Assembly: GCF_000498535.1 (NCBI RefSeq)
Contig: NZ_AVGG01000003.1
Span: forward strand, 186,001 to 250,000
DNA from: Flavobacterium limnosediminis JC2902
GTDB taxonomy: Bacteria > Bacteroidota > Bacteroidia > Flavobacteriales > Flavobacteriaceae
Direction: 5' to 3'
DNA: 64,000 bases
Shown here: in pieces, positions 25,709 through 33,282 of the stretch
How the letters are laid out: every line of letters starts with the position of its first letter
How positions within the stretch are numbered: the stretch's first letter is position 1
The notes under the pieces: model-generated
What the model was told of the DNA's origin: nothing
Seen by the model: only the letters and a program-made list of their open reading frames with translations
Database searches by the model: none
Made by a program: the position numbers and the translations under genes

Positions 25709-26943
25709 TATTCTCCGAATTTAGCTAATGAAACACTGTCCAACTCCCTCTTTAACGGAGTCATTTCGGCAATGAATCGGGTTTTATACTTAGGATTCAT
25801 AGGTTCCGAATTAGGTAATTTTTGTCGTAAAGGATCCACCTGAATTCCGTTTTTCCAGAAGCGGTAGCATACGTGCGGACCTGTAGCCAAACCGGTGCTC
25901 CCCACTTTTCCGATTACCTGCCCCTGCTGAACATGCTGTCCGCGACGAACAAGTATTTTCGACATGTGAAGGTATTGCGTGGAATAAGTTCCGTTGTGTT
26001 TTACTTTTACGAAATTCCCGTTACCGCCGGTATAACCGGTTTGTTCCACTGTCCCGGAGGCTGTGGTCATGATCGGGGTTCCGGTTGCGGCCGCATAATC
26101 GGTTCCGTTGTGTGCTTTCCAGCGCAACTGAACGGGATGAAAACGGCTTCTTGAAAAACGGGAAGTGATGTTTACGAATTTTAACGGAGCTTTCAGGAAC
26201 ATATTTTTCAACACTTTTCCTTCCTCGTCAAAATAATCGGCTCTTTTGGACTTTTCATCCTGTTTGAACGGAAAGGCATAGATTTTTTTCCCTTTGTATT
26301 CAAAATAGGAAGCTTCTACGCTTTCCACGCCGAGATACTCGCCGCCTTCAAGGTATTTTTCATTTACGATTACGGCAAATTTATCGCCTTTCTGAAGTTT
26401 AAAGAAGTCGATGGACCAGGCATAAATTTTGGATAATTCGGGCGCTAAGGCGGGTGAAACTCCGGCACGGCTTAAGGTACTGGAAACCGAACCATCAATG
26501 GCTGCGGCAATCGTTCTGCGCTTAATAACCACAGGGCGCTCCTTTTTATAAGCCACTGGAATGGAGTCACGCAAATCCACGACATAATAACTCATCTTAT
26601 CAGGCTGATAAACGAATACTTTTAAATCATTGGGCGCTGTTTTATTCTGAAGTAAGGTAAACGGCTTTCCTGTTCGGATGTTGCGGACATCGAAAGAGTC
26701 TTTCACCATTTCGTTGATCTGATGCACTTTCGCTGCATCAAAACCCTGCTCGCCAAGTATTTTTCCGAAACTGTCACCCGATTGAATCGTATCATGAACT
26801 ACTTTGAAATCATTTAGTCTGAATCCGTATTCAAATACGACTTTCTCTTTTGGGGCTTCGGTATGTTTTTTTCCTTTTTTCTCTTCTTTTTTGTTACAAG
26901 CAAATAATATTAATGAAAATAATATGATTGTGACGTACCTCAA
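25708..26943 (-). CDS. M23 family peptidoglycan metallopeptidase, lipoprotein
   Basis: This 411-aa lipoprotein (L-I-L-F-A-C, Cys16) has a basic Lys-rich linker, a degenerate LysM/OapA-like middle part (I-Q-S-G-D-S-F-G-K-I-L) and a C-terminal M23 domain: H278 and D282 in H-N-G-T-D-Y, H326 in Y-L-H-M-S, and H357 in G-P-H-V-C. It resembles MepM/YebA, a DD-endopeptidase that opens peptidoglycan crosslinks. The usual HxH of the third motif is H-V-C here, so Cys359 replaces the zinc-binding His. From memory, many Bacteroidota relatives share this change. It lies between kynA and pgi in a tight minus-strand cluster. Confidence 0.9.
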   Translation of the reverse strand: MRYVTIILFSLILFACNKKEEKKGKKHTEAPKEKVVFEYGFRLNDFKVVHDTIQSGDSFGKILGEQGFDAAKVHQINEMVKDSFDVRNIRTGKPFTLLQNKTAPNDLKVFVYQPDKMSYYVVDLRDSIPVAYKKERPVVIKRRTIAAAIDGSVSSTLSRAGVSPALAPELSKIYAWSIDFFKLQKGDKFAVIVNEKYLEGGEYLGVESVEASYFEYKGKKIYAFPFKQDEKSKRADYFDEEGKVLKNMFLKAPLKFVNITSRFSRSRFHPVQLRWKAHNGTDYAAATGTPIMTTASGTVEQTGYTGGNGNFVKVKHNGTYSTQYLHMSKILVRRGQHVQQGQVIGKVGSTGLATGPHVCYRFWKNGIQVDPLRQKLPNSEPMNPKYKTRFIAEMTPLKRELDSVSLAKFGE

Positions 26944-26970
26944 TTTTGCTGGTTTTGGTTGGTTATTTTC

Positions 26971-27897
26971 TTATTCTCCCCACTTTTCCAATTCTTCTTT
27001 GGACCAAAGTTCGGGAAAAAATATCCTTCTTTGGTATTTTGGCAGCATATATTTTTTCCAGTCACTGCCTCCGGTAGCCTCGTGGTTACCCGGAACGCTC
27101 TCTATGTATTTAACCGCTGCATTATAATGCCCCATAACCCATGTGATATTCACTGTTTTATCATAATGGCGCATCGCTGCCACAAGATCGGCGTTCTTTT
27201 GATCCTCTTCCGGCAATTGCTTGAATTTCTGCCAAAGATTTTTCTGATTGTATTCCTCCATGAAAGCAAGGAATGTCGGTTTATATTTCTGCTCGAAACC
27301 TTTTAACAAATAGGATTTTTCACCCGTAGCATAATCTTTTCCTCCTGCTTGCCAGTACAAATGCTCCATAGCGTGCTCGTAAGGCGTATTGCGGTCTATG
27401 GTTGCTCTGAATCGGTGATCGATCAGGTTTATCAAATCGGTGGAAGCAAATTCAATCAAGCGGTATTGCGCGCTTTGAAAACCACTCGCAGGCGTTAAGG
27501 TATTTCGGAATTTCAGATACTGCTCCACTTCCATACCATCTCCCATAATATCGAAAGAGGTGGTAAGCATATTAAAATAACGGCTGATTCGGTTTAATCT
27601 TTCGGCAAAGAATTTCGTGGTTAATGTTGCCGCATTGGAAACTTGTTCGATTTCCCATAAAATCATTTTGAACAACAGTTCATTTACCTGGTGATACATG
27701 ATAAACACCATTTCATCGGGCAATGTCGTGCGTTGAATCTGTAAATTTAAAAGGGCGTCCGTCTGTATATAATCCCAGTAAGTAATGGGTTTGGCCCATA
27801 AAAGGCCTTCTAAATGTGTTCCTGTCTTTTGGTTGATGGCCTGGAATTTTGCATCAATCTGATCCAGTGTATTCTGAATTTCCGGGGTAATTTCCAT
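26971..27897 (-). CDS. kynA: Tryptophan 2,3-dioxygenase
   Basis: This 308-aa haem enzyme has the TDO motifs Y-W-D-Y-I-Q-T-D-A-L-L, the substrate-binding H-Q-V-N-E-L-L-F-K, F-R-N-T-L-T-P-A-S-G-F-Q-S-x-Q-Y-R, and a C-terminal haem-ligand His region (W-V-M-G-H-Y). The usual G-T-G-G-T near the end reads E-A-T-G-G-S-D-W. It opens the indole ring to give N-formylkynurenine, the first step of the kynurenine route. The ATG overlaps the DUF3108 stop codon by one base. The tyrosine-degrading hppD and hmgA lie just upstream, so aromatic amino acid breakdown is grouped here. Confidence 0.95.
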   Translation of the reverse strand: MEITPEIQNTLDQIDAKFQAINQKTGTHLEGLLWAKPITYWDYIQTDALLNLQIQRTTLPDEMVFIMYHQVNELLFKMILWEIEQVSNAATLTTKFFAERLNRISRYFNMLTTSFDIMGDGMEVEQYLKFRNTLTPASGFQSAQYRLIEFASTDLINLIDHRFRATIDRNTPYEHAMEHLYWQAGGKDYATGEKSYLLKGFEQKYKPTFLAFMEEYNQKNLWQKFKQLPEEDQKNADLVAAMRHYDKTVNITWVMGHYNAAVKYIESVPGNHEATGGSDWKKYMLPKYQRRIFFPELWSKEELEKWGE

Positions 27898-28691
27898 TAT
27901 TGTTTTTTTACTTTAACCTTAAAAGAGTTTTTTAATCCTTTGAAACCGTCCAAATCAGCTTTTAAAGAACCAACCGCTAAAGTGGCTTTTATACGAAGCG
28001 GCATCTTGTTATCGTCATCCGATATCCAAACCGTTAAACTTTCCTGTTCCTTAAACACCCTTCCGGATTGGACATATGGCCTGAAAATCATTGTCGGTAT
28101 AGTGCCGAATTTTGTTTCCAGATCTTCTTTTCCGAGGTATTTCAGTTTGAATTTATACACCTCATCATCAAAGAACATGTCGATAACAATCGATTCACCT
28201 ACTGCCAGTTTATCGATTTTTGGATGGTTTCTTAAATAATAAAACGAAGATACAATATCCTGAACATTTTCAGGCACCGTAAACGTTTTTTCAGTATTAT
28301 TTTTATAGTCTTTAACAAGGACCGTATTTTTTGTTTGATTAAAAAAGCCTTCCTGATTTTTGGTATAGCCTCCTTCGTCAATTTTTCTGAGATACTGATA
28401 TGGTTGCCCTGTTTCCTTGTCAAACATGCTTTGGTAGTCGTCGGCTACCTTGAAGAAAAATCTTGTCATCCCCACGGTATACCCTTTTCCGATAACGTGG
28501 TGTACTTTCCTGTTATTACGAACCGCCTCTTTGATTTCCAGGGTTGCATACCCGGCATTAACCAAACCGTAGTGGATCCGGAATTTAAAGAATTCCCCGG
28601 TAGTGAAGGCATCTTCCTGTCTGGCAGCTGTAAAAGAAGCCGCAAAAGCAAGCAAACAAAGAAGAGAGAGAAGTAGTACACCTTTTTTCAT
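27897..28691 (-). CDS. DUF3108 domain protein, exported
   Basis: This 264-aa protein has a signal peptide (cleavage near S-F-T-A-A-R) and the DUF3108 pattern: F-F-K-F-R-I-H-Y-G-L-V-N-A-G-Y-A near the N terminus, an S-S-F-Y-Y-L-R-N region, and a D-D-D-N-K-M-P-L-R-I near the C terminus. It is probably periplasmic and beta-rich; function unknown. It leads a minus-strand cluster with kynA, the M23 peptidase and pgi, overlapping kynA by TAATG. A good promoter precedes it. Confidence 0.87.
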   Translation of the reverse strand: MKKGVLLLSLLCLLAFAASFTAARQEDAFTTGEFFKFRIHYGLVNAGYATLEIKEAVRNNRKVHHVIGKGYTVGMTRFFFKVADDYQSMFDKETGQPYQYLRKIDEGGYTKNQEGFFNQTKNTVLVKDYKNNTEKTFTVPENVQDIVSSFYYLRNHPKIDKLAVGESIVIDMFFDDEVYKFKLKYLGKEDLETKFGTIPTMIFRPYVQSGRVFKEQESLTVWISDDDNKMPLRIKATLAVGSLKADLDGFKGLKNSFKVKVKKQ

Positions 28692-28736
28692 TGGATTAAT
28701 TTACGCAATTTATAGGCATAATTGCAATTTCCATTC

Positions 28737-28767
28737 CAAAATTAGGAAAACAAAAAAACTCAGTCAA
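28737..28767 (-). promoter_or_regulatory. Promoter of the DUF3108-kynA-M23-pgi cluster
   Basis: On the minus strand TTG (28767-28765) and TAATTTTG (28744-28737) are 20 nt apart. The -33 TTG falls inside the hairpin of the hppD terminator (28752-28785). Confidence 0.65.
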
Positions 28768-28785
28768 AAAAATGACTGAGTTTTT
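28752..28785 (-). terminator. Terminator downstream of hppD
   Basis: AAAAACTCAGTCA / TGACTGAGTTTTT, a 13-bp perfect stem. It lies 205 nt after the hppD stop, in the 298-nt gap before DUF3108; the rest of the gap is AT-rich with nothing recognised. Confidence 0.78.
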
Positions 28786-28989
28786 ATGCTATTAACCAAC
28801 CAAAAAACTATAAATTATGAAAATTTACTTACTCCAATAAGGGGTTATGACTTCCTTATTTTTGTGAGTGCAAATGTAGCTGGTTTTGTTGCAGAATTAC
28901 AACTGAAATTTCAACTTTAACACAATATTAGCAAAATTCAACCTCGTTAAAATTGATTTTTTGCATTATTGATAATTAAATCCTAATTT

Positions 28990-30153
28990 TTACAATGTTC
29001 CGCGCAATTGTTGCTCTCTTTCAATCGATTCAAAAAGCGCTTTGAAGTTACCGGCTCCGAAGCCTTTTGCTCCCATTCGCTGAATAATCTCAAAGAAAAG
29101 TGTCGGACGATCCTCTACCGGCTTGGTGAAAATCTGCAACAAATACCCTTCTTCGTCCGCATCAATCATGATTCCCAGTTTCTGAAGCTCATGAATATCT
29201 TCTTTAAATTTACTCATGTGATCTTTCAAACGTTCCGGAATCGCATCGTAATATGCCTGAGGCGGTGTACTCAAAAATTCCACCCCACGTGCGCGCATAT
29301 CGGCAACTGTTTTAATGATATCATCAGTGGCAACAGCAATATGTTGTACTCCTTCATCCTCGTAAAAATCTAAATATTCTTCAATTTGAGAACGTTTTTT
29401 CCCTTCTGCAGGTTCGTTGATCGGGAATTTGATACGTCCGTTTCCGTTACTCATTACTTTCGACATTAATGCGGAATACTCTGTCGTGATTTGCTTGTCG
29501 TCAAAAGAAAGGAAATTCACAAATCCCATCACATCTTCAAACCATTTTACAGCTTCATTCATACGGTTCCACCCAGTATTCCCAACCATGTGGTCTATAT
29601 ATTTTAGTCCAACCGGTTCAGGACTGTAATCCGATTTCCATTCACTATATCCAGGCAAAAAGATTCCCTTATAATTTTTGCGCTCAACAAAAATAAAAAC
29701 GGTTTCCCCATAAGCACCGTAGATACCAGCACGTACTACTTCCCCATTTTCATCTTTTTCAACCACCGGCTCAAAATAAGGTTTTGCTCCACGTTTTGTG
29801 GTTTCTTCAAATGCAGAACGCGCATCTTCTACCCAAAGCGCAATAACTTTAACACCGTCTCCGTGTTTTTTCACATGCTCCCCGATTGGTGACTCGCTGT
29901 TTAAAGCGGTAGTCAACACCAAACGGATTTTATCCTGTTTCAACACGTAAGACGCACGGTCTCTAACACCCGTTTCTAATCCGGCATAAGCCAAAGACTG
30001 GAAACCGAAAGCGGTTTTGTAAAAATGAGCCGCCTGTTTTGCATTTCCTACGTAGAATTCTACATAGTCCGTTCCTAAAAGTGGAAGGAAATCCTGTGCG
30101 CCTTCAAATATTTTTTCTAATCCGTATTCTACTGATTTTATCTCTTGTGCCAT
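28990..30153 (-). CDS. hppD: 4-hydroxyphenylpyruvate dioxygenase
   Basis: This 387-aa vicinal-oxygen-chelate enzyme binds iron through H188 (Y-I-D-H-M-V), H271 (V-Q-H-I-A) and E355 (F-F-E-I-I-Q-R). The C-terminal G-F-G-x-G-N-F-K-A-L-F-E lid is present. It converts 4-hydroxyphenylpyruvate to homogentisate. The hmgA gene directly upstream supplies the next step, so the two form a tyrosine and phenylalanine catabolic pair. No fumarylacetoacetase is in this window. Confidence 0.97.
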   Translation of the reverse strand: MAQEIKSVEYGLEKIFEGAQDFLPLLGTDYVEFYVGNAKQAAHFYKTAFGFQSLAYAGLETGVRDRASYVLKQDKIRLVLTTALNSESPIGEHVKKHGDGVKVIALWVEDARSAFEETTKRGAKPYFEPVVEKDENGEVVRAGIYGAYGETVFIFVERKNYKGIFLPGYSEWKSDYSPEPVGLKYIDHMVGNTGWNRMNEAVKWFEDVMGFVNFLSFDDKQITTEYSALMSKVMSNGNGRIKFPINEPAEGKKRSQIEEYLDFYEDEGVQHIAVATDDIIKTVADMRARGVEFLSTPPQAYYDAIPERLKDHMSKFKEDIHELQKLGIMIDADEEGYLLQIFTKPVEDRPTLFFEIIQRMGAKGFGAGNFKALFESIEREQQLRGTL

Positions 30154-30222
30154 AATTTCTGTATTTTTTGAACACGAAGACTGCTCTTTAATGCGCCGTT
30201 CGTGAATTTATTATTGATTTTT

Positions 30223-30300
30223 TAGCCCCGATGGCAGCGGCATCCTTTTTGTTTTTTCTTTAAAAACGAAAAGATACAGCGGACAGCGGGAAATAGCTTC
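30223..30300 (-). repeat. Candidate dispersed intergenic repeat between hmgA and hppD
   Basis: On the minus strand the segment runs from GAAGCTATTTCCCGCTGT to GGATGCCGCTGCCATCGGGGC and ends in TA. From memory, this pair of conserved ends with an A/T-rich centre (complementary T and A runs) is a widespread intergenic repeat in Flavobacteriia. It sits in the 163-nt gap between hmgA and hppD and could fold through the central TTTTT/AAAAA tracts. Confidence 0.55.
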
Positions 30301-30315
30301 TAATTACTCAAATTG

Positions 30316-31473
30316 TTACTCTAACCAGGATTGGAAATACTTATCGTCTGCAATTTTCATTGCCTCTTCGGTAACCATTAACGGTTTGAAGGTATCTACC
30401 ATCACCGCCAATTCCTCAGTGTCTTTTTTACCGATGCTTCTTTCTGTAGCACCCGGGTGTGGTCCGTGTGGAATTCCGGCCGGATGCAGGGAAATATGTC
30501 CCGCTTCAATATCGTTACGGCTCATGAAATCACCATCGACGTAATACAATACCTCATCGGAATCGATATTACTGTGATTGTAAGGCGCAGGGATTGCCTG
30601 CGGATGGTAATCGTACAAACGCGGTACAAAAGAACAAATCACAAACGCATCTGTTTCGAAAGTCTGGTGCACCGGAGGCGGTTGATGGATTCTACCAGTC
30701 AGCGGTTCGAAATCGTGAATGGACAAAGCATACGGGTAATTGAAACCGTCATATCCGACAACATCAAAAGGATGTGTGGCATAAACCATATCAAAAATCT
30801 CGTCTTTCTTTTTTACTTTGATTATAAATTCTCCTTTTTCGTCATAGGTTTCCAGTTCTTCCGGACGACGGATGTCGCGTTCGCAAAACGGAGAATGCTC
30901 CAATAATTGTCCGAACCAGTTTCTGTAACGTTTCGGCGTATAAATCGGCCGATGGGATTCTACGATAAACAAACGATTGTCTTCGGTATCGAAATCGATT
31001 TTATAGATGATTCCGCGTGGAATGATCAGGTAATCGCCGTATTTGAAATCCAGGTTTCCGTAGATGGTACGCAATTTACCGGTTCCGCGGTGGATGAAAA
31101 TCATTTCATCTGAATCGGTATTCTTGTAAAAATAGTCGGTTGTGGATTTTCTTGGCGCTGCCAATACGATATGACAATCGGAATTGGTAAGCACTATCTT
31201 TCTGCTTTCCAGAAAATCATCCTGTGGCGCCACCTGAAAACCTCTCAGGCGATACGACTGAATGTTATTGCTTTTGGCGATTTTCGGCGCTACACTGTAT
31301 TGGCTTCTGATTTCTTTTACTTGTGTAGGGCGGTGCTCATGGTAGGAGTTGGTGGACATTCCGTCGAAACCAACGGTACCGAAAAGCTGCTCATAGTACA
31401 AATCGCCGTTTTCTTTGCGGAATTGTATATGTCTCTTGTGAGGAATTTTTCCTAATTTATGATAAAATGGCAT
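30316..31473 (-). CDS. hmgA: Homogentisate 1,2-dioxygenase
   Basis: This 385-aa enzyme has cupin-type strands (I-H-R-G-T-G-K-L; L-I-I-P-R-G) and the iron-site region S-L-H-P-A-G-I-P-H-G-P-H-P-G-A-T-E-R, typical of the shorter bacterial homogentisate dioxygenases. It opens the homogentisate ring to maleylacetoacetate. It lies upstream of hppD, 162 nt apart, with a repeat element between them. No clear TAnnTTTG promoter was found upstream. Confidence 0.95.
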   Translation of the reverse strand: MPFYHKLGKIPHKRHIQFRKENGDLYYEQLFGTVGFDGMSTNSYHEHRPTQVKEIRSQYSVAPKIAKSNNIQSYRLRGFQVAPQDDFLESRKIVLTNSDCHIVLAAPRKSTTDYFYKNTDSDEMIFIHRGTGKLRTIYGNLDFKYGDYLIIPRGIIYKIDFDTEDNRLFIVESHRPIYTPKRYRNWFGQLLEHSPFCERDIRRPEELETYDEKGEFIIKVKKKDEIFDMVYATHPFDVVGYDGFNYPYALSIHDFEPLTGRIHQPPPVHQTFETDAFVICSFVPRLYDYHPQAIPAPYNHSNIDSDEVLYYVDGDFMSRNDIEAGHISLHPAGIPHGPHPGATERSIGKKDTEELAVMVDTFKPLMVTEEAMKIADDKYFQSWLE

Positions 31474-31662
31474 GTTCTTTTTATTTGAAAATTTGAAAAT
31501 AATCTTATTTGAATACGAAATTCAAACGCTAAAGTTTCAACAAAAGAAAATGGCTCATTCAGGATTTCTCTTGATGAGGAATTTTAAATGTGCTAATAAA
31601 CCTATCCAGTGTTTATTCATAACAGTACAAATATCGGAAATTATATTGAAAGTGTGCGAAAT

Positions 31663-31698
31663 AAAAAAACCCAAAAAGAACTGCTTTTTGGGTTTTTT
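31663..31698 (-). terminator. Terminator downstream of the amino acid permease
   Basis: AAAAAACCCAAAAAG with CTTTTTGGGTTTTTT, a GC-poor but long stem, between the permease stop and hmgA. Confidence 0.78.
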
Positions 31699-31723
31699 CA
31701 CAAAATATACTATAATCTAAAAA

Positions 31724-33169
31724 TTATTCATTGTTAATCTTACTGTTCTTTTTACCGTACACAAAATACAGAATTACTCCCAGCGCCATCCATATAAACA
31801 GACGTAACCAGCTTTCTCCCGGTAATGAATACATCAAAAACACACAAACCACAACTCCGGCAATAGGCACAAATGGCACAAATGGCGTTTTGAAAGCTCT
31901 TGGCACTTCCGGCATTTTTTTACGCATCACCAATATCCCGATACAAACCAGAACGAAGGCTAACAACGTACCAATACTTACCATATGTCCCAAGTCGGAT
32001 ACCGGAACGAAACCGGCAAATAAACTCACGAATACCATGAAGAATAAGTTTGTTTTCCAAGGAGTTCTGAACTTCGCATGAATGTCTCCGAAGAAACTAG
32101 GCAATAATCCATCCTTACTCATCGTGTAAAACACACGGCTTTGACCCATAAGCATTACAAGAATAACTGAAGTATATCCCGCCAAAATCGCGATAATCAA
32201 ACCTGTCTGAAGGAAATCATAACCGGTTTTTGCAAACGCTGTAGCAGCAGGTTTCGCATCTCCGGCAAATTCAGTATATGGTACAAGACCGGTCATTACG
32301 TGAGCAAATAAAACATATAAAATTGTACAGATTACCAACGACCCTAAAATACCGATCGGCATTCCTTTTTGCGGATTTTTAGCTTCCTGTGCTGCGGTTG
32401 AAACGGCATCAAAACCAATGAAAGCAAAGAAAACAGTTCCTGCACCGGCAGCGATTCCTGACAAGCCAAACTCACCGAAAACACCTGTATTCTCAGGAAT
32501 ATAAGGAGTGTAATTATTAACGTCGATAAATTGCCAACCTAAAACGATAAACAATATTACCACAGTCACTTTTAAAACAACCAGGAAATTGTTCATGGAA
32601 GCCGATTCTTTTGTCCCTCTGATCAAAATCAGTGACAACATAGCAACGATAAAAATGGCCGGAAGGTTGATGATTCCGCCTTCGATAACGGTTCCGTCGC
32701 TCAGTTTTAAGGTTTCCCAAGGCGAACAGATCAACTCCGGAGGCAAATGAATTCCGAATTTAGCAAACAATTCCAAAAGGTATCTTGACCAACTTACCCC
32801 AACGGTAGCGGCTCCAAGAGCGTACTCAAGAACCAGATCCCAACCAATGATCCAAGCCATGAATTCACCCATGGTAGCGTAGGAATACGTATAAGCACTA
32901 CCTGCAACCGGTATCATTGATGCGAATTCCGCGTAACAAAGTCCGGCAAAAGCACAGCCAACAGCCGCCAATACAAACGACAATGTTACAGCCGGCCCGG
33001 CATGTTCTGCAGCGGCGATTCCCGTTAGTGAGAAAAGACCGGCACCGATAATCGCACCGACACCCAATGCCACAAGAGCACGGGAAGATAATGTTCGTTT
33101 TAAACCTTTTTCTGACTCATCAGCTTCCGAAAGAAGGAGAGTTATAGATTTTCTTTTCCAGATAGACAT
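31724..33169 (-). CDS. APC-superfamily amino acid permease (CAT/YfnA type)
   Basis: This 481-aa inner-membrane transporter has about 12-13 predicted membrane helices, the APC signature G-V-G-A-I-I-G-A-G-L-F at helix 1, and F-A-F-I-G-F-D-A-V-S-T-A-A-Q-E-A-K-N-P-Q-K in helix 6 and the following loop. That is characteristic of cationic amino acid transporter (CAT) relatives such as YfnA. Substrate specificity cannot be read. Its position next to the tyrosine catabolic genes makes an aromatic or general amino acid substrate plausible. The promoter lies at 33202-33234. Confidence 0.9.
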   Translation of the reverse strand: MSIWKRKSITLLLSEADESEKGLKRTLSSRALVALGVGAIIGAGLFSLTGIAAAEHAGPAVTLSFVLAAVGCAFAGLCYAEFASMIPVAGSAYTYSYATMGEFMAWIIGWDLVLEYALGAATVGVSWSRYLLELFAKFGIHLPPELICSPWETLKLSDGTVIEGGIINLPAIFIVAMLSLILIRGTKESASMNNFLVVLKVTVVILFIVLGWQFIDVNNYTPYIPENTGVFGEFGLSGIAAGAGTVFFAFIGFDAVSTAAQEAKNPQKGMPIGILGSLVICTILYVLFAHVMTGLVPYTEFAGDAKPAATAFAKTGYDFLQTGLIIAILAGYTSVILVMLMGQSRVFYTMSKDGLLPSFFGDIHAKFRTPWKTNLFFMVFVSLFAGFVPVSDLGHMVSIGTLLAFVLVCIGILVMRKKMPEVPRAFKTPFVPFVPIAGVVVCVFLMYSLPGESWLRLFIWMALGVILYFVYGKKNSKINNE

Positions 33170-33201
33170 AAATTAATTGGGTATTTGGTATTTTAAGTTT
33201 C

Positions 33202-33234
33202 CAAAAATAGAGTTTTTTTGAAACATTGTCACAA
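33202..33234 (-). promoter_or_regulatory. Promoter of the amino acid permease (TTG-N22-TATTTTTG)
   Basis: On the minus strand TTG (33234-33232) and TATTTTTG (33209-33202) are 22 nt apart, inside the Bacteroidota range. Confidence 0.6.
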
Positions 33235-33282
33235 AAAAAAGAAATTAAAACAGAAAAAGGCACGTTAATATGTTTCAGGCCA

